This document shows, one piece after another, positions 16,189-25,335 of a DNA stretch of 64,000 nucleotides. The DNA is from JALTDM01 sp964421355 (GTDB lineage: Bacteria; Bacteroidota; Bacteroidia; Bacteroidales; JALTDM01): contig CAYQWX010000003.1 of the NCBI GenBank assembly GCA_964421355.1, forward strand, positions 1 through 64,000, written 5' to 3'. Position 1 is the first letter of the stretch, and every line of letters starts with the position of its first letter. The notes beneath the pieces were generated by a model. The model ran no database searches, was not told where the DNA came from, and worked only from the letters and a program-made list of their open reading frames with translations. The position numbers and the translations under genes were made by a program.

Positions 16189-19100
16189 ATGAAAAAGATA
16201 AAAATTCTAGCGTTATTAGTTGTTTTTTCAACTATAAATATGATTTCTTATTCACAACCGTGGATGAACTTGTTACCAAAAGAAAGACAAAAAAATCCTT
16301 CTTTTTATGATGTAAAAAAAGCATTTGACCAATATTGGAGTAAATATAAAATAACTAATGGCTTTTATTTAAACGAACACGGAAAGAAACAAAAAGCTTA
16401 CGGATGGAAACAATTTAAGCGTTGGGAATGGTTTATGGAACCAAGGATAAATAAGAAGGGATACCTACCTGTCGATATTTATGCAAAAGAATTATTAAAA
16501 CGAATAAATGAAAAATCAACAAATGGTAATTGGCAAAATTTAGGACCTATTGCAACACCAACAGCAATAGGAACTAATAATATAGTAGGAATAGGTAGAA
16601 TAAATACTATTGCTTTTGACCCCAGTAATTCTAACATCATATATATCGGTGCTCCTGACGGTGGGGTTTGGAAAACTACAGACGGAGGTAATACTTGGAC
16701 ACCCCTAACGGAAAACTTGGCTGCATTGGGAATAAGCGACATTGCCATAAATCCTAATAATTCACAAGAAATTTTCATAGCAACAGGTGATAGAGATGCC
16801 AGATCTTGTTATAGCATAGGAATATTAAAATCAACAGACGGAGGCAATACTTGGCAACAATTAAACTTAACATCACAACTATCTGACCATTTTAAGACTA
16901 ATAGAATACTTATAAACCCTAACAATACTAATATTATACTTGTTGCTACTTCAGAAGGCATATACAGAAGCACAGATGGAGGCAATACTTGGCAACAAGC
17001 ATTATCAAACTTATTTTTTATGGATATGGATTTTGCTCCTGATGATCCCAATACAGTATATGCCACAAGCATTGGCTTAAATGGAAGCACATCAGGAATT
17101 TACAAATCTACAAACGGAGGAGTTTCTTTTTATGAGATTTCGCCTACCTCATTAAACACAGACGAAGTAGTAAGAATAAAGTTGGGAGTTTCTCCTGCCA
17201 ATCCCAATATAATATACGCTTTATGTGCTAATTCTTCGGATTATGGATTCCATTCCTTATGGAAAAGTACAAATAAAGGACAAACATGGGCTAACTTACA
17301 AAACAATTATTCTACTAACTATTTAGACTGGGGCGATGGGACAGGCACTGGCGGGCAAGGTTGGTATGACTTATCACTAGCAGTTGATCCCACAGATGCA
17401 GATCACTTATTTATAGGAGGAATAAATATATGGGAAAGCACAGATGGTGGCAATGACTTCTATCAAAAAACTATCTGGTACTATGGTGGTGATTATGATT
17501 ATGTACATGCAGATCAACATTGGTTTACATTTCAACCTAATACAAATATATTCTACACAGCCTGTGACGGTGGTATATTTAAACTCCAAAACGGACAATG
17601 GACAAGTATTAGTAATGGCATAATAATATCACAGATATATAGACTTTCTACATCCCAAACAACTAATGAACTAGTTTTAATGGGATTACAAGACAATGGT
17701 TCTGTTTTAAAAAACAATTCTAACTTTTGGGAAGTTCTTGGTGGCGATGGCATGGAAGCACTTATAGACCCAAGCAACAATGATGTAATGTATGCAGAAT
17801 ATTATTACGGAAACCTATACAAATCTACCGACGGTGGTAATAATTTCAATAGCATTGCTCCAAGCAATAGCGGCAATTGGGTAACTCCTTATATATGTGA
17901 CCCTACAAATACTAATATTATATACGCAGGATATGATGATCTATATAAATCTACTGACGGGGGAAATAACTGGACAAATACAACCAATGGGATAACAAGT
18001 GGTGAAAAAATAGACGATATAGCAATTGCTCCTTCCAACACTAATGTAATATACTTTTCAGTAAATGGTAATTTATACAAAACAACTAATGCAGGCTCAT
18101 CTTGGACAGATATTAACACAAACTTTTCAGAAGATATAACAGATATAGCAGTAGCATATAATAATCCTGAAAAAGTGTTTGTTACTTTATCAGGATTTTC
18201 AGATGATTATAAAGTTTTTTATAGTACTGATGGCGGAAATTCTTGGACAAATATATCCAACGGATTACCAAATGTTCCTACCAATACTATTGTTTATGAA
18301 AAATACACAAATGATAGGATCTACATAGGAACAGACTTAGGTGTATTTGTCAAAGACGGTCTAAATTCCAATTGGGCAACTTTTAACAATGGATTACCAA
18401 ACGTGGTAATAGATGAATTAGAAATAAATTACGCTCAAAATAAAATTTATGCCGCAACTTTTGGTAGGGGACTTTGGCAATCAGATTTATATTCAAATAA
18501 TAATGCGTCTTTACAAGCAAATTTTTCATATTACATAGAAAATAATTGTGAAGGCAAAGTTCTATTTTATGATGCATCAGCAGGAAATGTAACCTCGTGG
18601 CATTGGGACTTTGGAGACAATACAACATCTACTCAAGAAAATCCAACACATTACTACAATGCAATCGGGACATATACTGTAACATTAATAGTAAGTGACG
18701 GAAACTCTTCCGACACATCCAGCAACACTCTAACAATAACATCATCTCCTGTTACAGCAGACTTCAGTGCAGAAAATACAACAGCCTGCTCCACTCCTTA
18801 TCAAGTATCATTTACTAATCTTTCTAATAACGCATCTTCTTTTAATTGGGACTTCGGGGACAATACAACATCTACTCAAGAAAACCCAACTCACACCTAC
18901 ACAAACGAAGGAACATATACCGTAACTCTTTCCGTATCTTCAGCACTCTGCGGCACTAATAGTATCACTAAACAAAATTATATAACAATAAATGATTCTG
19001 CAATGGTAACCAGAATATTCCCAACCTCAGGAACAGAAGAATATAACTGCTGCCATGGAATGTTATATGATGATGGATACGAAAATGGATATTCCAATAA

Positions 19101-19629
19101 TGTAAATTCTTCGGTAATAATAAATATTCCTAATGCAAATGCAATAACATTACATTTTTATTATATAGACTTGGAACTTGACTACGATTCATTATATATC
19201 TATCAGGGAAGTGGAAATAATATGACTTTACTTGGTGCTTATACAGGAACAACTCTTCCAAACGGAACAGGTATAATCAATGTCCCTTCAAATACTATTA
19301 CAATACACTTTAAAAGTGACCAGTATGTTACTGCTGACGGCTTCAAAATGGAATGGCTTTGCAACATTCCAACAAACAATGAAAATGATATAAAAACATC
19401 AAACTATCCTTCAATTTATCCAAATCCTGCCAATGGAACATTTAATATTTATTACAATACTAATCAACCATATTCAATATCTATATTCTCAATAGATGGT
19501 AAGCTGATAAAGAAAATACAGGATATATCTACTAACATTACACAAATAAAAAATTTAGAAAAAGGAGTTTATCTAATAAATATTGAAAGTAAAAGTAAAA
19601 GTTTTCAAACAAAAATTGTAATTTTGTAG
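16189..19629 (+). CDS. Large secreted BNR/VPS10-like beta-propeller with PKD, CUB-like and T9SS sorting domains
   Basis: A 1146-residue T9SS cargo protein. A signal peptide ends near ISYSQ. From residue about 150 to 765 there are many S-T-D-G-G-N-T-W blades (for example KTTDGGNTWTPL, KSTDGGNTWQQL, RSTDGGNTWQQA), the BNR/sortilin propeller pattern. Two PKD domains (about 775-850 and 855-930) share WDFGDNTTSTQENPTH. A CUB-like beta domain follows (about 940-1060, DSLYIYQGSG and FKSDQYVTADGF). A type A sorting domain closes the protein (IYPNPANGTFNIYY ... GVYLINIESKSKSFQTKIVI). No catalytic residues of a sialidase or glycosidase can be pinned down; a surface binding or degradative role is inference. 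The downstream udg gene starts 15 bp after the stop, but a separate promoter lies at the very end of this gene. Confidence 0.9.
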   Translation: MKKIKILALLVVFSTINMISYSQPWMNLLPKERQKNPSFYDVKKAFDQYWSKYKITNGFYLNEHGKKQKAYGWKQFKRWEWFMEPRINKKGYLPVDIYAKELLKRINEKSTNGNWQNLGPIATPTAIGTNNIVGIGRINTIAFDPSNSNIIYIGAPDGGVWKTTDGGNTWTPLTENLAALGISDIAINPNNSQEIFIATGDRDARSCYSIGILKSTDGGNTWQQLNLTSQLSDHFKTNRILINPNNTNIILVATSEGIYRSTDGGNTWQQALSNLFFMDMDFAPDDPNTVYATSIGLNGSTSGIYKSTNGGVSFYEISPTSLNTDEVVRIKLGVSPANPNIIYALCANSSDYGFHSLWKSTNKGQTWANLQNNYSTNYLDWGDGTGTGGQGWYDLSLAVDPTDADHLFIGGINIWESTDGGNDFYQKTIWYYGGDYDYVHADQHWFTFQPNTNIFYTACDGGIFKLQNGQWTSISNGIIISQIYRLSTSQTTNELVLMGLQDNGSVLKNNSNFWEVLGGDGMEALIDPSNNDVMYAEYYYGNLYKSTDGGNNFNSIAPSNSGNWVTPYICDPTNTNIIYAGYDDLYKSTDGGNNWTNTTNGITSGEKIDDIAIAPSNTNVIYFSVNGNLYKTTNAGSSWTDINTNFSEDITDIAVAYNNPEKVFVTLSGFSDDYKVFYSTDGGNSWTNISNGLPNVPTNTIVYEKYTNDRIYIGTDLGVFVKDGLNSNWATFNNGLPNVVIDELEINYAQNKIYAATFGRGLWQSDLYSNNNASLQANFSYYIENNCEGKVLFYDASAGNVTSWHWDFGDNTTSTQENPTHYYNAIGTYTVTLIVSDGNSSDTSSNTLTITSSPVTADFSAENTTACSTPYQVSFTNLSNNASSFNWDFGDNTTSTQENPTHTYTNEGTYTVTLSVSSALCGTNSITKQNYITINDSAMVTRIFPTSGTEEYNCCHGMLYDDGYENGYSNNVNSSVIINIPNANAITLHFYYIDLELDYDSLYIYQGSGNNMTLLGAYTGTTLPNGTGIINVPSNTITIHFKSDQYVTADGFKMEWLCNIPTNNENDIKTSNYPSIYPNPANGTFNIYYNTNQPYSISIFSIDGKLIKKIQDISTNITQIKNLEKGVYLINIESKSKSFQTKIVIL
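19619..19626 (+). promoter_or_regulatory. -7 promoter element inside the 3' end of the propeller gene, driving udg
   Basis: TAATTTTG ends one base before the stop codon of the propeller gene and 18 bp before the udg start. It would allow the udg-to-uvrB run to be expressed independently of the large secreted protein. A small inverted repeat TAGCC-AAAT-GGCTA (19627-19640) follows at the expected start of transcription. Confidence 0.5.
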
Positions 19630-19643
19630 CCAAATGGCTATAA

Positions 19644-20243
19644 ATGACAAAAATTGAACAACTTGACATATTAAAAACAGAAGTATTATCCTGCAATAAA
19701 TGCAAACTAAGCAATACACGCAATAAAGTTGTATTTGGAGAAGGTAATCCAGACGAAGGGATTTTATTAATAGGAGAAGGACCAGGAGCAGAAGAAGACA
19801 AAACAGGAAGACCATTTGTCGGACGCTCCGGACAATTATTGGATAAAATGTTGGAAGCCGCAGGGTTCAACCGGAAAGAACATGTGTTTATAGCCAATAT
19901 AGTAAAATGTCGCCCTCCACAAAACAGAACACCCGAACCAGATGAAAGAGAAGCATGTTTGCCATACTTACACAAACAAATAGAAATAATAGACCCTAAG
20001 ATAATAGTATTACTCGGAGCAACTGCACTAAAGCTATTAGACGAAAAAGTAAAACTAAAAGAAGTAAAAGGAGAATGGATTATGTGGAACGGGAAAGTGC
20101 TAATGCCTACTTATCACCCTTCCGCTTTATTAAGAAATCCCAACTTTAAAAAGGAAGCATGGGAACACATAAAAAAAGTATTTTTCAAATATAGAGAAAT
20201 AATAAATCCTAATCACACATCACCACACATACCTATAAAATGA
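19644..20243 (+). CDS. udg: Uracil-DNA glycosylase, family 4 (Fe-S)
   Basis: A 199-residue iron-sulfur uracil-DNA glycosylase that removes uracil from DNA in base excision repair. Four cysteines that would bind the 4Fe-4S cluster are visible: Cys17 and Cys20 (SCNKCKLSN), Cys89 (IVKCRPPQNR) and Cys105 (EREACLPYL). The active-site block GEGPGAEEDKTGRPFVGRSG and the late MPTYHPSALLRNP with its His complete the family pattern. The length is typical. It is the first gene of a tightly packed run with lpxK (4-bp ATGA overlap), punA, mqnC and uvrB. It is often annotated as the phage SPO1-type DNA polymerase-related protein, an older name for the same family. Confidence 0.93.
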   Translation: MTKIEQLDILKTEVLSCNKCKLSNTRNKVVFGEGNPDEGILLIGEGPGAEEDKTGRPFVGRSGQLLDKMLEAAGFNRKEHVFIANIVKCRPPQNRTPEPDEREACLPYLHKQIEIIDPKIIVLLGATALKLLDEKVKLKEVKGEWIMWNGKVLMPTYHPSALLRNPNFKKEAWEHIKKVFFKYREIINPNHTSPHIPIK

Positions 20244-21337
20244 TAGAAAATAAATTTTTGAAAATATTATTTTACCCAATTGCTTTTCTATACGGAATAA
20301 TAATAAGCATACGCCATAAATTTTATGATTTTCATATAATAAAATCTTATGAATTTGCAGACCATATAATTAATGTAGGAAATCTATCTGTAGGAGGAGT
20401 AGGAAAAACTCCAATGGTAGAATATTTAACGGAATTTTTTCTAAAAAATAATTATAATGTAATAGTAATAAGTAGAGGATATAGACGTAAGCTTGGAGGA
20501 CTCACTGTTGTATTACCCGAATCCAGTTGGGAAATAGCAGGAGATGAACCCGCCCAAATAAAACAAAAATTCCCAGAAGCCCACGTAATAGTAAATTCTA
20601 ATAGAATAGAAGCTATTAAATATGCAAAAAAACATTTTTTTGAAAAAGAAAAAAGAAATATTATAATATTAGACGATGCTTTTCAATACAGAAAAATAAC
20701 CGGCACATTCAACATCTTGCTAATAGACATAAACAAAATGATTGATGAAGACTATTATATACCGGTAGGAACTCTGCGTGACAATCCCTCCCAAAAGAAA
20801 AAAGCCAATATTATTGTTTTTACAAAATGTCAAAAAGAACTATCATCTATTGAAAAACGCACTTATATAAATAGATTACAACTCAGAACATATCAACGAC
20901 CATATTTTTCAAAAATAATATATAAAGACTTACTACCTGCATTTTCAAATACTTATGTCCTTAAACTCAAAAACATAACCTCCGACTATCATATATTATT
21001 AGTTACAGCAATAGCAAAACCACAATATCTAATTTCGTTTCTGCAAAACTATACAAACAACATTATACATATCAAATATGCTGACCATTATGAGTTTACA
21101 GAAAACGATTTTATAGAAATAAACAATAGATTTAATAAAATAAAAACTCCAAAACGTTTCATCCTTACTACAGAAAAAGATTATGTAAGAATGAAAGATT
21201 CACAAGGAGTAGAACTTATAAAAAATTATCCGGTATATTATTTACCTATAAAAAATGACTTTTTAACAAACGAAGAAAAAGAAATGTTTAACAAACAAAT
21301 TTTAGCCTATGTTAACAAAAATTTTGCAATCAGTTGA
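20240..21337 (+). CDS. lpxK: Tetraacyldisaccharide 4'-kinase
   Basis: A 365-residue inner-membrane kinase that phosphorylates the lipid A precursor at the 4' position. The N-terminus carries a membrane helix (residues about 8-25). The substrate and P-loop block VGNLSVGGVGKTPMVEYL follows (VGGVGKT at 51-57), with SRGYRRKLGG nearby. The second signature DDAFQYRKI stands for the usual D-D-G-F-Q-H-R; the Gly to Ala and His to Tyr changes are conservative but worth noting. The end TTEKDYVRMKD is typical. It overlaps udg by 4 bp and punA by 29 bp. Together with kdsA at 49.3 kb it shows that the organism makes lipid A and a Kdo-type inner core. Confidence 0.93.
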   Translation: MIENKFLKILFYPIAFLYGIIISIRHKFYDFHIIKSYEFADHIINVGNLSVGGVGKTPMVEYLTEFFLKNNYNVIVISRGYRRKLGGLTVVLPESSWEIAGDEPAQIKQKFPEAHVIVNSNRIEAIKYAKKHFFEKEKRNIIILDDAFQYRKITGTFNILLIDINKMIDEDYYIPVGTLRDNPSQKKKANIIVFTKCQKELSSIEKRTYINRLQLRTYQRPYFSKIIYKDLLPAFSNTYVLKLKNITSDYHILLVTAIAKPQYLISFLQNYTNNIIHIKYADHYEFTENDFIEINNRFNKIKTPKRFILTTEKDYVRMKDSQGVELIKNYPVYYLPIKNDFLTNEEKEMFNKQILAYVNKNFAIS

Positions 21338-22124
21338 TTACTTAAAAACAAAAATCAAGCAAACACCGGAAATCGGAATAATATTAGGAACCGGTCTTGG
21401 AGGATTAGTTGAAAAAATAGAACGGGAAGCAACTATTCCATATTCGGAAATCCCTAATTTTCCAATATCAACAGTAAAAGGGCATAGTGGCAACCTGATT
21501 TTTGGAAAATTAAACGGGAAAAATGTAGTAGCAATGCAAGGACGCTTTCATTATTACGAAGGCTATTCTGCACAAGAAATCACATTCCCAGTAAGAGTAA
21601 TGAAATACCTTGGCATAAAAGTATTATTTGTATCCAATGCAAGTGGAGGAGTAAATCCTGAATTTGAAATAGGTGATATAATGATTATTACAGACCATAT
21701 CAACTTAATACCTAATCCACTTATTGGTCCCAACGATGATAGATTAGGACCACGCTTTCCCGATATGAGTGAAGCTTACGACAAAAAAATGATAAAAACA
21801 GTAGAACAAATTGCAGAAACATTAAACATCACAATAAGAAAAGGAGTATATTGTGCTGTAACAGGTCCAACTTTTGAAACTCCAGCAGAATACAAGCACT
21901 TTAGGACAATAGGTGCTGATGCAGTAGGGATGTCCACAGTACCGGAAGTAATAGTAGCAAGACACATGAATTTACCTGTATTTGCAGTTTCAATAATAAC
22001 AGATTTAGGTGTACCCGGTAAAATAGTAGAAGTGAGCCACGAAGAAGTAGTAAAAGCCGCAAGTAAATCAGAAAGTAAAATGACATTAATAATCAAAGAA
22101 CTTATAGGAAAATTGGATTTATAA
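21309..22124 (+). CDS. punA: Purine nucleoside phosphorylase (trimeric type)
   Basis: A 271-residue enzyme that cleaves guanosine and inosine with phosphate. The blocks are GIILGTGLGGL (phosphate loop), VKGHSGNLIFG, MQGRFHYYEGY, VSNASGGVNPEFEIGDIMI, ITDHINLI and the purine-binding region GPTFETPAEYKHFR ... ADAVGMSTVPEVIVARHM (Glu of FETPAE and the later Asn/Asp after SIITDLG). The start MLTKILQSVDYL agrees with family N-termini, so the 29-bp overlap with lpxK is probably real. It ends 10 bp before mqnC. It is distinct from the uridine phosphorylase-like gene at 6.6 kb. Confidence 0.94.
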   Translation: MLTKILQSVDYLKTKIKQTPEIGIILGTGLGGLVEKIEREATIPYSEIPNFPISTVKGHSGNLIFGKLNGKNVVAMQGRFHYYEGYSAQEITFPVRVMKYLGIKVLFVSNASGGVNPEFEIGDIMIITDHINLIPNPLIGPNDDRLGPRFPDMSEAYDKKMIKTVEQIAETLNITIRKGVYCAVTGPTFETPAEYKHFRTIGADAVGMSTVPEVIVARHMNLPVFAVSIITDLGVPGKIVEVSHEEVVKAASKSESKMTLIIKELIGKLDL

Positions 22125-22134
22125 AACACATAAA

Positions 22135-23247
22135 ATGCAAAATAACACTATAAATATTCTCCTTTCAAAAGCCTTGGAAGGAGAATTTCTTTCTTTGGAA
22201 GAAGGAGTTAAACTTTGGAAAGAAGCCTCAATTCCACAACTTATGTGGACTGCCAATGAAATAAGAAAACAAAAAACAAATAATAGTAGCATAGTTGGCT
22301 GGATAATAGACCGAAACATAAATATCACCAATATATGTATTGCCCAATGTGAATTTTGCAATTTCTACAGGCGACCGGGCTCAGAAGATGGCTATATAAC
22401 TACAATGAACGAATATATAGAAAAAATAGATGAACTCTATGAACTTGGTGGAAATCAAATCTTACTTCAAGGTGGATTACATCCAAAATTAGGACTGGAC
22501 TATTACAAAGGTCTTTTTCGCATGCTAAAAGACATGTATCCTGACTTAAAACTACATGCACTTGGACCTGCCGAAATACACCACATAGCAAGAATGGAAG
22601 GAAAAGATTATGAATATGTATTACGAACACTAATAGACGCAGGCTTAGATAGTTTACCGGGAGCAGGAGCAGAAATATTAAGCGATAGAGTAAGAAATAC
22701 AATATCAAAAGGAAAATGCAACACCCAACAATGGTTAGATGTAATGAAAGTTGCACATAAATTAAACATGCCAACTTCCGCTACAATGATGTTTGGACAC
22801 ATAGAAACTATTGAAGAACGGATAAATCACCTGATTCTCATAAGAGATTTACAAGCTCAAAAACCAAAAAATAGTTATGGATTTTTATCTTTTATTCCTT
22901 GGCCTTTTCAAGATAAAGGCACTATACTGGCAACCAAAAGAAATATCAAAAACAATGTAACTTCACCCGAATATGTAAAAATGATAGCAATAAGCAGAAT
23001 TATGCTACCTAACATACCTAACATCCAAGCTTCTTGGCTTACAGTAGGAATAAAAACTGCACAAGTCTGTTTGCATGCAGGAGCAAATGATATGGGCTCT
23101 ATCATGATAGAAGAAAATGTAGTATCGGCTGCAGGTAAAAGTATAAAAGTAAATAAAACTGAAATACAACAAGCCATAAAAGAAGCAGGTTTTACTCCAA
23201 AACTTCGTAATCAAACTTTTAAATACTTTGACGAGGTGATACAATGA
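22135..23247 (+). CDS. mqnC: Cyclic dehypoxanthine futalosine synthase (radical SAM)
   Basis: A 370-residue radical SAM enzyme of the futalosine menaquinone pathway. The cluster-binding CxxxCxxC is Cys68, Cys72 and Cys75 (NICIAQCEFCNFYRRPG). MqnC-type blocks are DRNINITNICIAQCEF, QILLQGGLHPKLGLDYY, DAGLDSLPGAGAEIL, SATMMFGHIETIEERINHL, SFIPWPFQDKGT, IQASWLTVG and GANDMGSIMIEENVVSAAG. These separate it from MqnE and CofH. The enzyme cyclises dehypoxanthine futalosine. The other mqn genes are not in the window. It overlaps uvrB by 4 bp (ATGA), which makes five functionally unrelated genes in one likely transcript. Confidence 0.93.
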   Translation: MQNNTINILLSKALEGEFLSLEEGVKLWKEASIPQLMWTANEIRKQKTNNSSIVGWIIDRNINITNICIAQCEFCNFYRRPGSEDGYITTMNEYIEKIDELYELGGNQILLQGGLHPKLGLDYYKGLFRMLKDMYPDLKLHALGPAEIHHIARMEGKDYEYVLRTLIDAGLDSLPGAGAEILSDRVRNTISKGKCNTQQWLDVMKVAHKLNMPTSATMMFGHIETIEERINHLILIRDLQAQKPKNSYGFLSFIPWPFQDKGTILATKRNIKNNVTSPEYVKMIAISRIMLPNIPNIQASWLTVGIKTAQVCLHAGANDMGSIMIEENVVSAAGKSIKVNKTEIQQAIKEAGFTPKLRNQTFKYFDEVIQ

Positions 23248-25271
23248 ATAAATTCAAACTTGTTTCATCATTCAAACCCACAGGCGATCAGCCAGAAGCA
23301 ATTGAAAAATTAGTAAATGGATTAGTAAAAGGAGAAAAATATCAGACATTACTTGGAGTAACAGGCTCGGGAAAAACTTTTACAATGGCAAATGTTATTG
23401 CCAAAGTAAATCGCCCCACACTTATACTAAGCCACAATAAAACATTAGCTGCTCAACTATACGGAGAGTTCAAACAATTTTTTCCCGAAAATGCCGTAGA
23501 ATACTTTGTTTCATATTACGACTACTATCAACCCGAAGCTTATTTGCCTACTACAGACACATACATAGAAAAAGATTTATCAATAAACGAACAAATAGAA
23601 AAATTGCGTTTAAGCACCACCTCTGCCCTATTATCAGGACGAAGAGACATCATAGTAGTATCCTCAGTATCATGCCTATACGGCATTGGCAATCCTGAAG
23701 ACTTCCGCAGTAACACAGTTCATATAAAACGAGGACAACCATTGGACCGCAACTTCTTTTTAAGACAACTTGTAAATGCTCTTTATTTTCGCACAGACGG
23801 AGAACTCAAACGAGGTTCTTTTAGAGTAATCGGAGATATAGTAGATATACTCATTCCTTATGAAGAATTTATAATACGTGTAAGTTTTTGGGACAACGAA
23901 ATAGAAGATATTCTTGTAATAATGCCTGATACAGGAGAAGTAATAGACCAACCTGAACAAATGTATATTTATCCTGCAAGCATTTTTGTAACCACTCAAG
24001 AAAGAATAAACAGAGCCATAAATCAAATACTGGAAGATTTAAATAAGCAAGTAAAACTATTTGAAGAACAAGGCAAAAAATTGGAAGCAAAAAGACTTTA
24101 TGAAAGAGTAACATTTGATATAGAAATGATAAAAGAATTAGGCTATTGTTCAGGAATAGAAAACTACTCCAGATACTTTGACGGTAGAGCACCCGGTAGC
24201 CGTCCTTTCTGCTTATTAGACTACTTCCCTGATGATTTTCTTACAATAATAGACGAAAGCCATGTTACTATTCCACAAATAAGAGCAATGTATGGAGGCG
24301 ATCATTCTCGCAAAAAAGTACTTGTAGAATATGGATTTAGACTACCTGCCGCTATTGATAACAGACCACTAAAATTTGAAGAGTTTGAACAACTTACCAA
24401 CCAAACAATTTATGTAAGTGCAACCCCTGGAGATTATGAAATTAAAAAATCAAAAGGCATTGTTGTAGAACAACTTATTCGCCCAACAGGACTATTAGAT
24501 CCGGAAATAGAAGTAAGACCATCAGAAAATCAGATAGATGATTTAATGGCAGAAATACAAAAAAGAATAGAAAAAAAACAAAGAGTATTGGTAACCACTC
24601 TCACCAAAAGAATGGCAGAAGAACTTACAGCATATTTAGTAGATTACAGAATTCGCACTCAATACATACATTCCGATATAGATACATTAGAACGCGTAGA
24701 TATACTTGATAATTTACGTACAGGCAAAATTGATGTATTAGTAGGAGTAAACTTACTAAGAGAAGGGCTTGACCTTCCAGAAGTATCACTTGTAGCAATA
24801 CTTGATGCAGACAAAGAAGGTTTTTTGCGAAGTGAAAAAGCTCTTACCCAAGTAGCAGGACGAGCAGCACGCAACAGTGAAGGTAAAGTAATAATGTATG
24901 CCGATAAAATTACCGACTCCATGCAAAAAGTAATCGACGAAACCAACAGAAGACGTGAAATACAAATAAAATACAATCAAAAACATGGTATTGTTCCCCA
25001 AACAATTATCAAATCTCATAAGTCAATAATGGCAAATACTACCAAAGAAACTCAATACTATATAGAATCGGAAAAAAATAACATCGCTGCCGATCCTATA
25101 GTAAAATATATGAGTAAAACTCAAATGGAAAAAACACTTGAAAAACTTAAAAACGACATGAATAGCGCTGCCGAAAATTTAGAATTTATAGAAGCCGCAA
25201 AAATACGAGATGAATACTTCCAATTAAAAAAACTATACGAAGAAACTTTTGGGAAAAAATATAAAAATTAA
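23244..25271 (+). CDS. uvrB: Excinuclease ABC subunit B
   Basis: A 675-residue helicase-like damage-verification subunit of nucleotide excision repair. Walker A is GVTGSGKT (residues 38-45). The beta-hairpin region is YYDYYQPEAYLPTTDTYIEK. DEAD-type motif II is IIDESHVTIPQIRAMY. Motif VI is QVAGRAARN. The C-terminal UVR/coiled-coil motif (MEKTLEKLKNDMNSAAENLE, then FIEAAKIRDEYFQLKK) that binds UvrC is complete. The length is normal. It is the last gene of the udg-lpxK-punA-mqnC run and is followed by a hairpin terminator shared with the convergent aconitase gene. Confidence 0.97.
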   Translation: MNKFKLVSSFKPTGDQPEAIEKLVNGLVKGEKYQTLLGVTGSGKTFTMANVIAKVNRPTLILSHNKTLAAQLYGEFKQFFPENAVEYFVSYYDYYQPEAYLPTTDTYIEKDLSINEQIEKLRLSTTSALLSGRRDIIVVSSVSCLYGIGNPEDFRSNTVHIKRGQPLDRNFFLRQLVNALYFRTDGELKRGSFRVIGDIVDILIPYEEFIIRVSFWDNEIEDILVIMPDTGEVIDQPEQMYIYPASIFVTTQERINRAINQILEDLNKQVKLFEEQGKKLEAKRLYERVTFDIEMIKELGYCSGIENYSRYFDGRAPGSRPFCLLDYFPDDFLTIIDESHVTIPQIRAMYGGDHSRKKVLVEYGFRLPAAIDNRPLKFEEFEQLTNQTIYVSATPGDYEIKKSKGIVVEQLIRPTGLLDPEIEVRPSENQIDDLMAEIQKRIEKKQRVLVTTLTKRMAEELTAYLVDYRIRTQYIHSDIDTLERVDILDNLRTGKIDVLVGVNLLREGLDLPEVSLVAILDADKEGFLRSEKALTQVAGRAARNSEGKVIMYADKITDSMQKVIDETNRRREIQIKYNQKHGIVPQTIIKSHKSIMANTTKETQYYIESEKNNIAADPIVKYMSKTQMEKTLEKLKNDMNSAAENLEFIEAAKIRDEYFQLKKLYEETFGKKYKN

Positions 25272-25281
25272 TCCAAATGAA

Positions 25282-25312
25282 AAGAGGGCGTTCAATAAAT
25301 TGTCGCCCTCTT
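25282..25312. terminator. Hairpin between uvrB and aconitase
   Basis: Inverted repeat AAGAGGGCG (25282-25290) and CGCCCTCTT (25304-25312) around a 13-nt loop. On the minus strand it is followed by TTTTCATTT, so it best serves as the aconitase terminator. On the plus strand a T run is lacking, so termination of uvrB may be weaker. Confidence 0.75.
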
Positions 25313-25335
25313 CATCACCATAAGTAAAAAAACTT

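Noticed and set aside
19538..19975. 145-residue minus-strand frame opposite udg
   Set aside because: It lies antisense to a well-supported udg gene with four cluster cysteines; its protein is of low complexity and has no family pattern.
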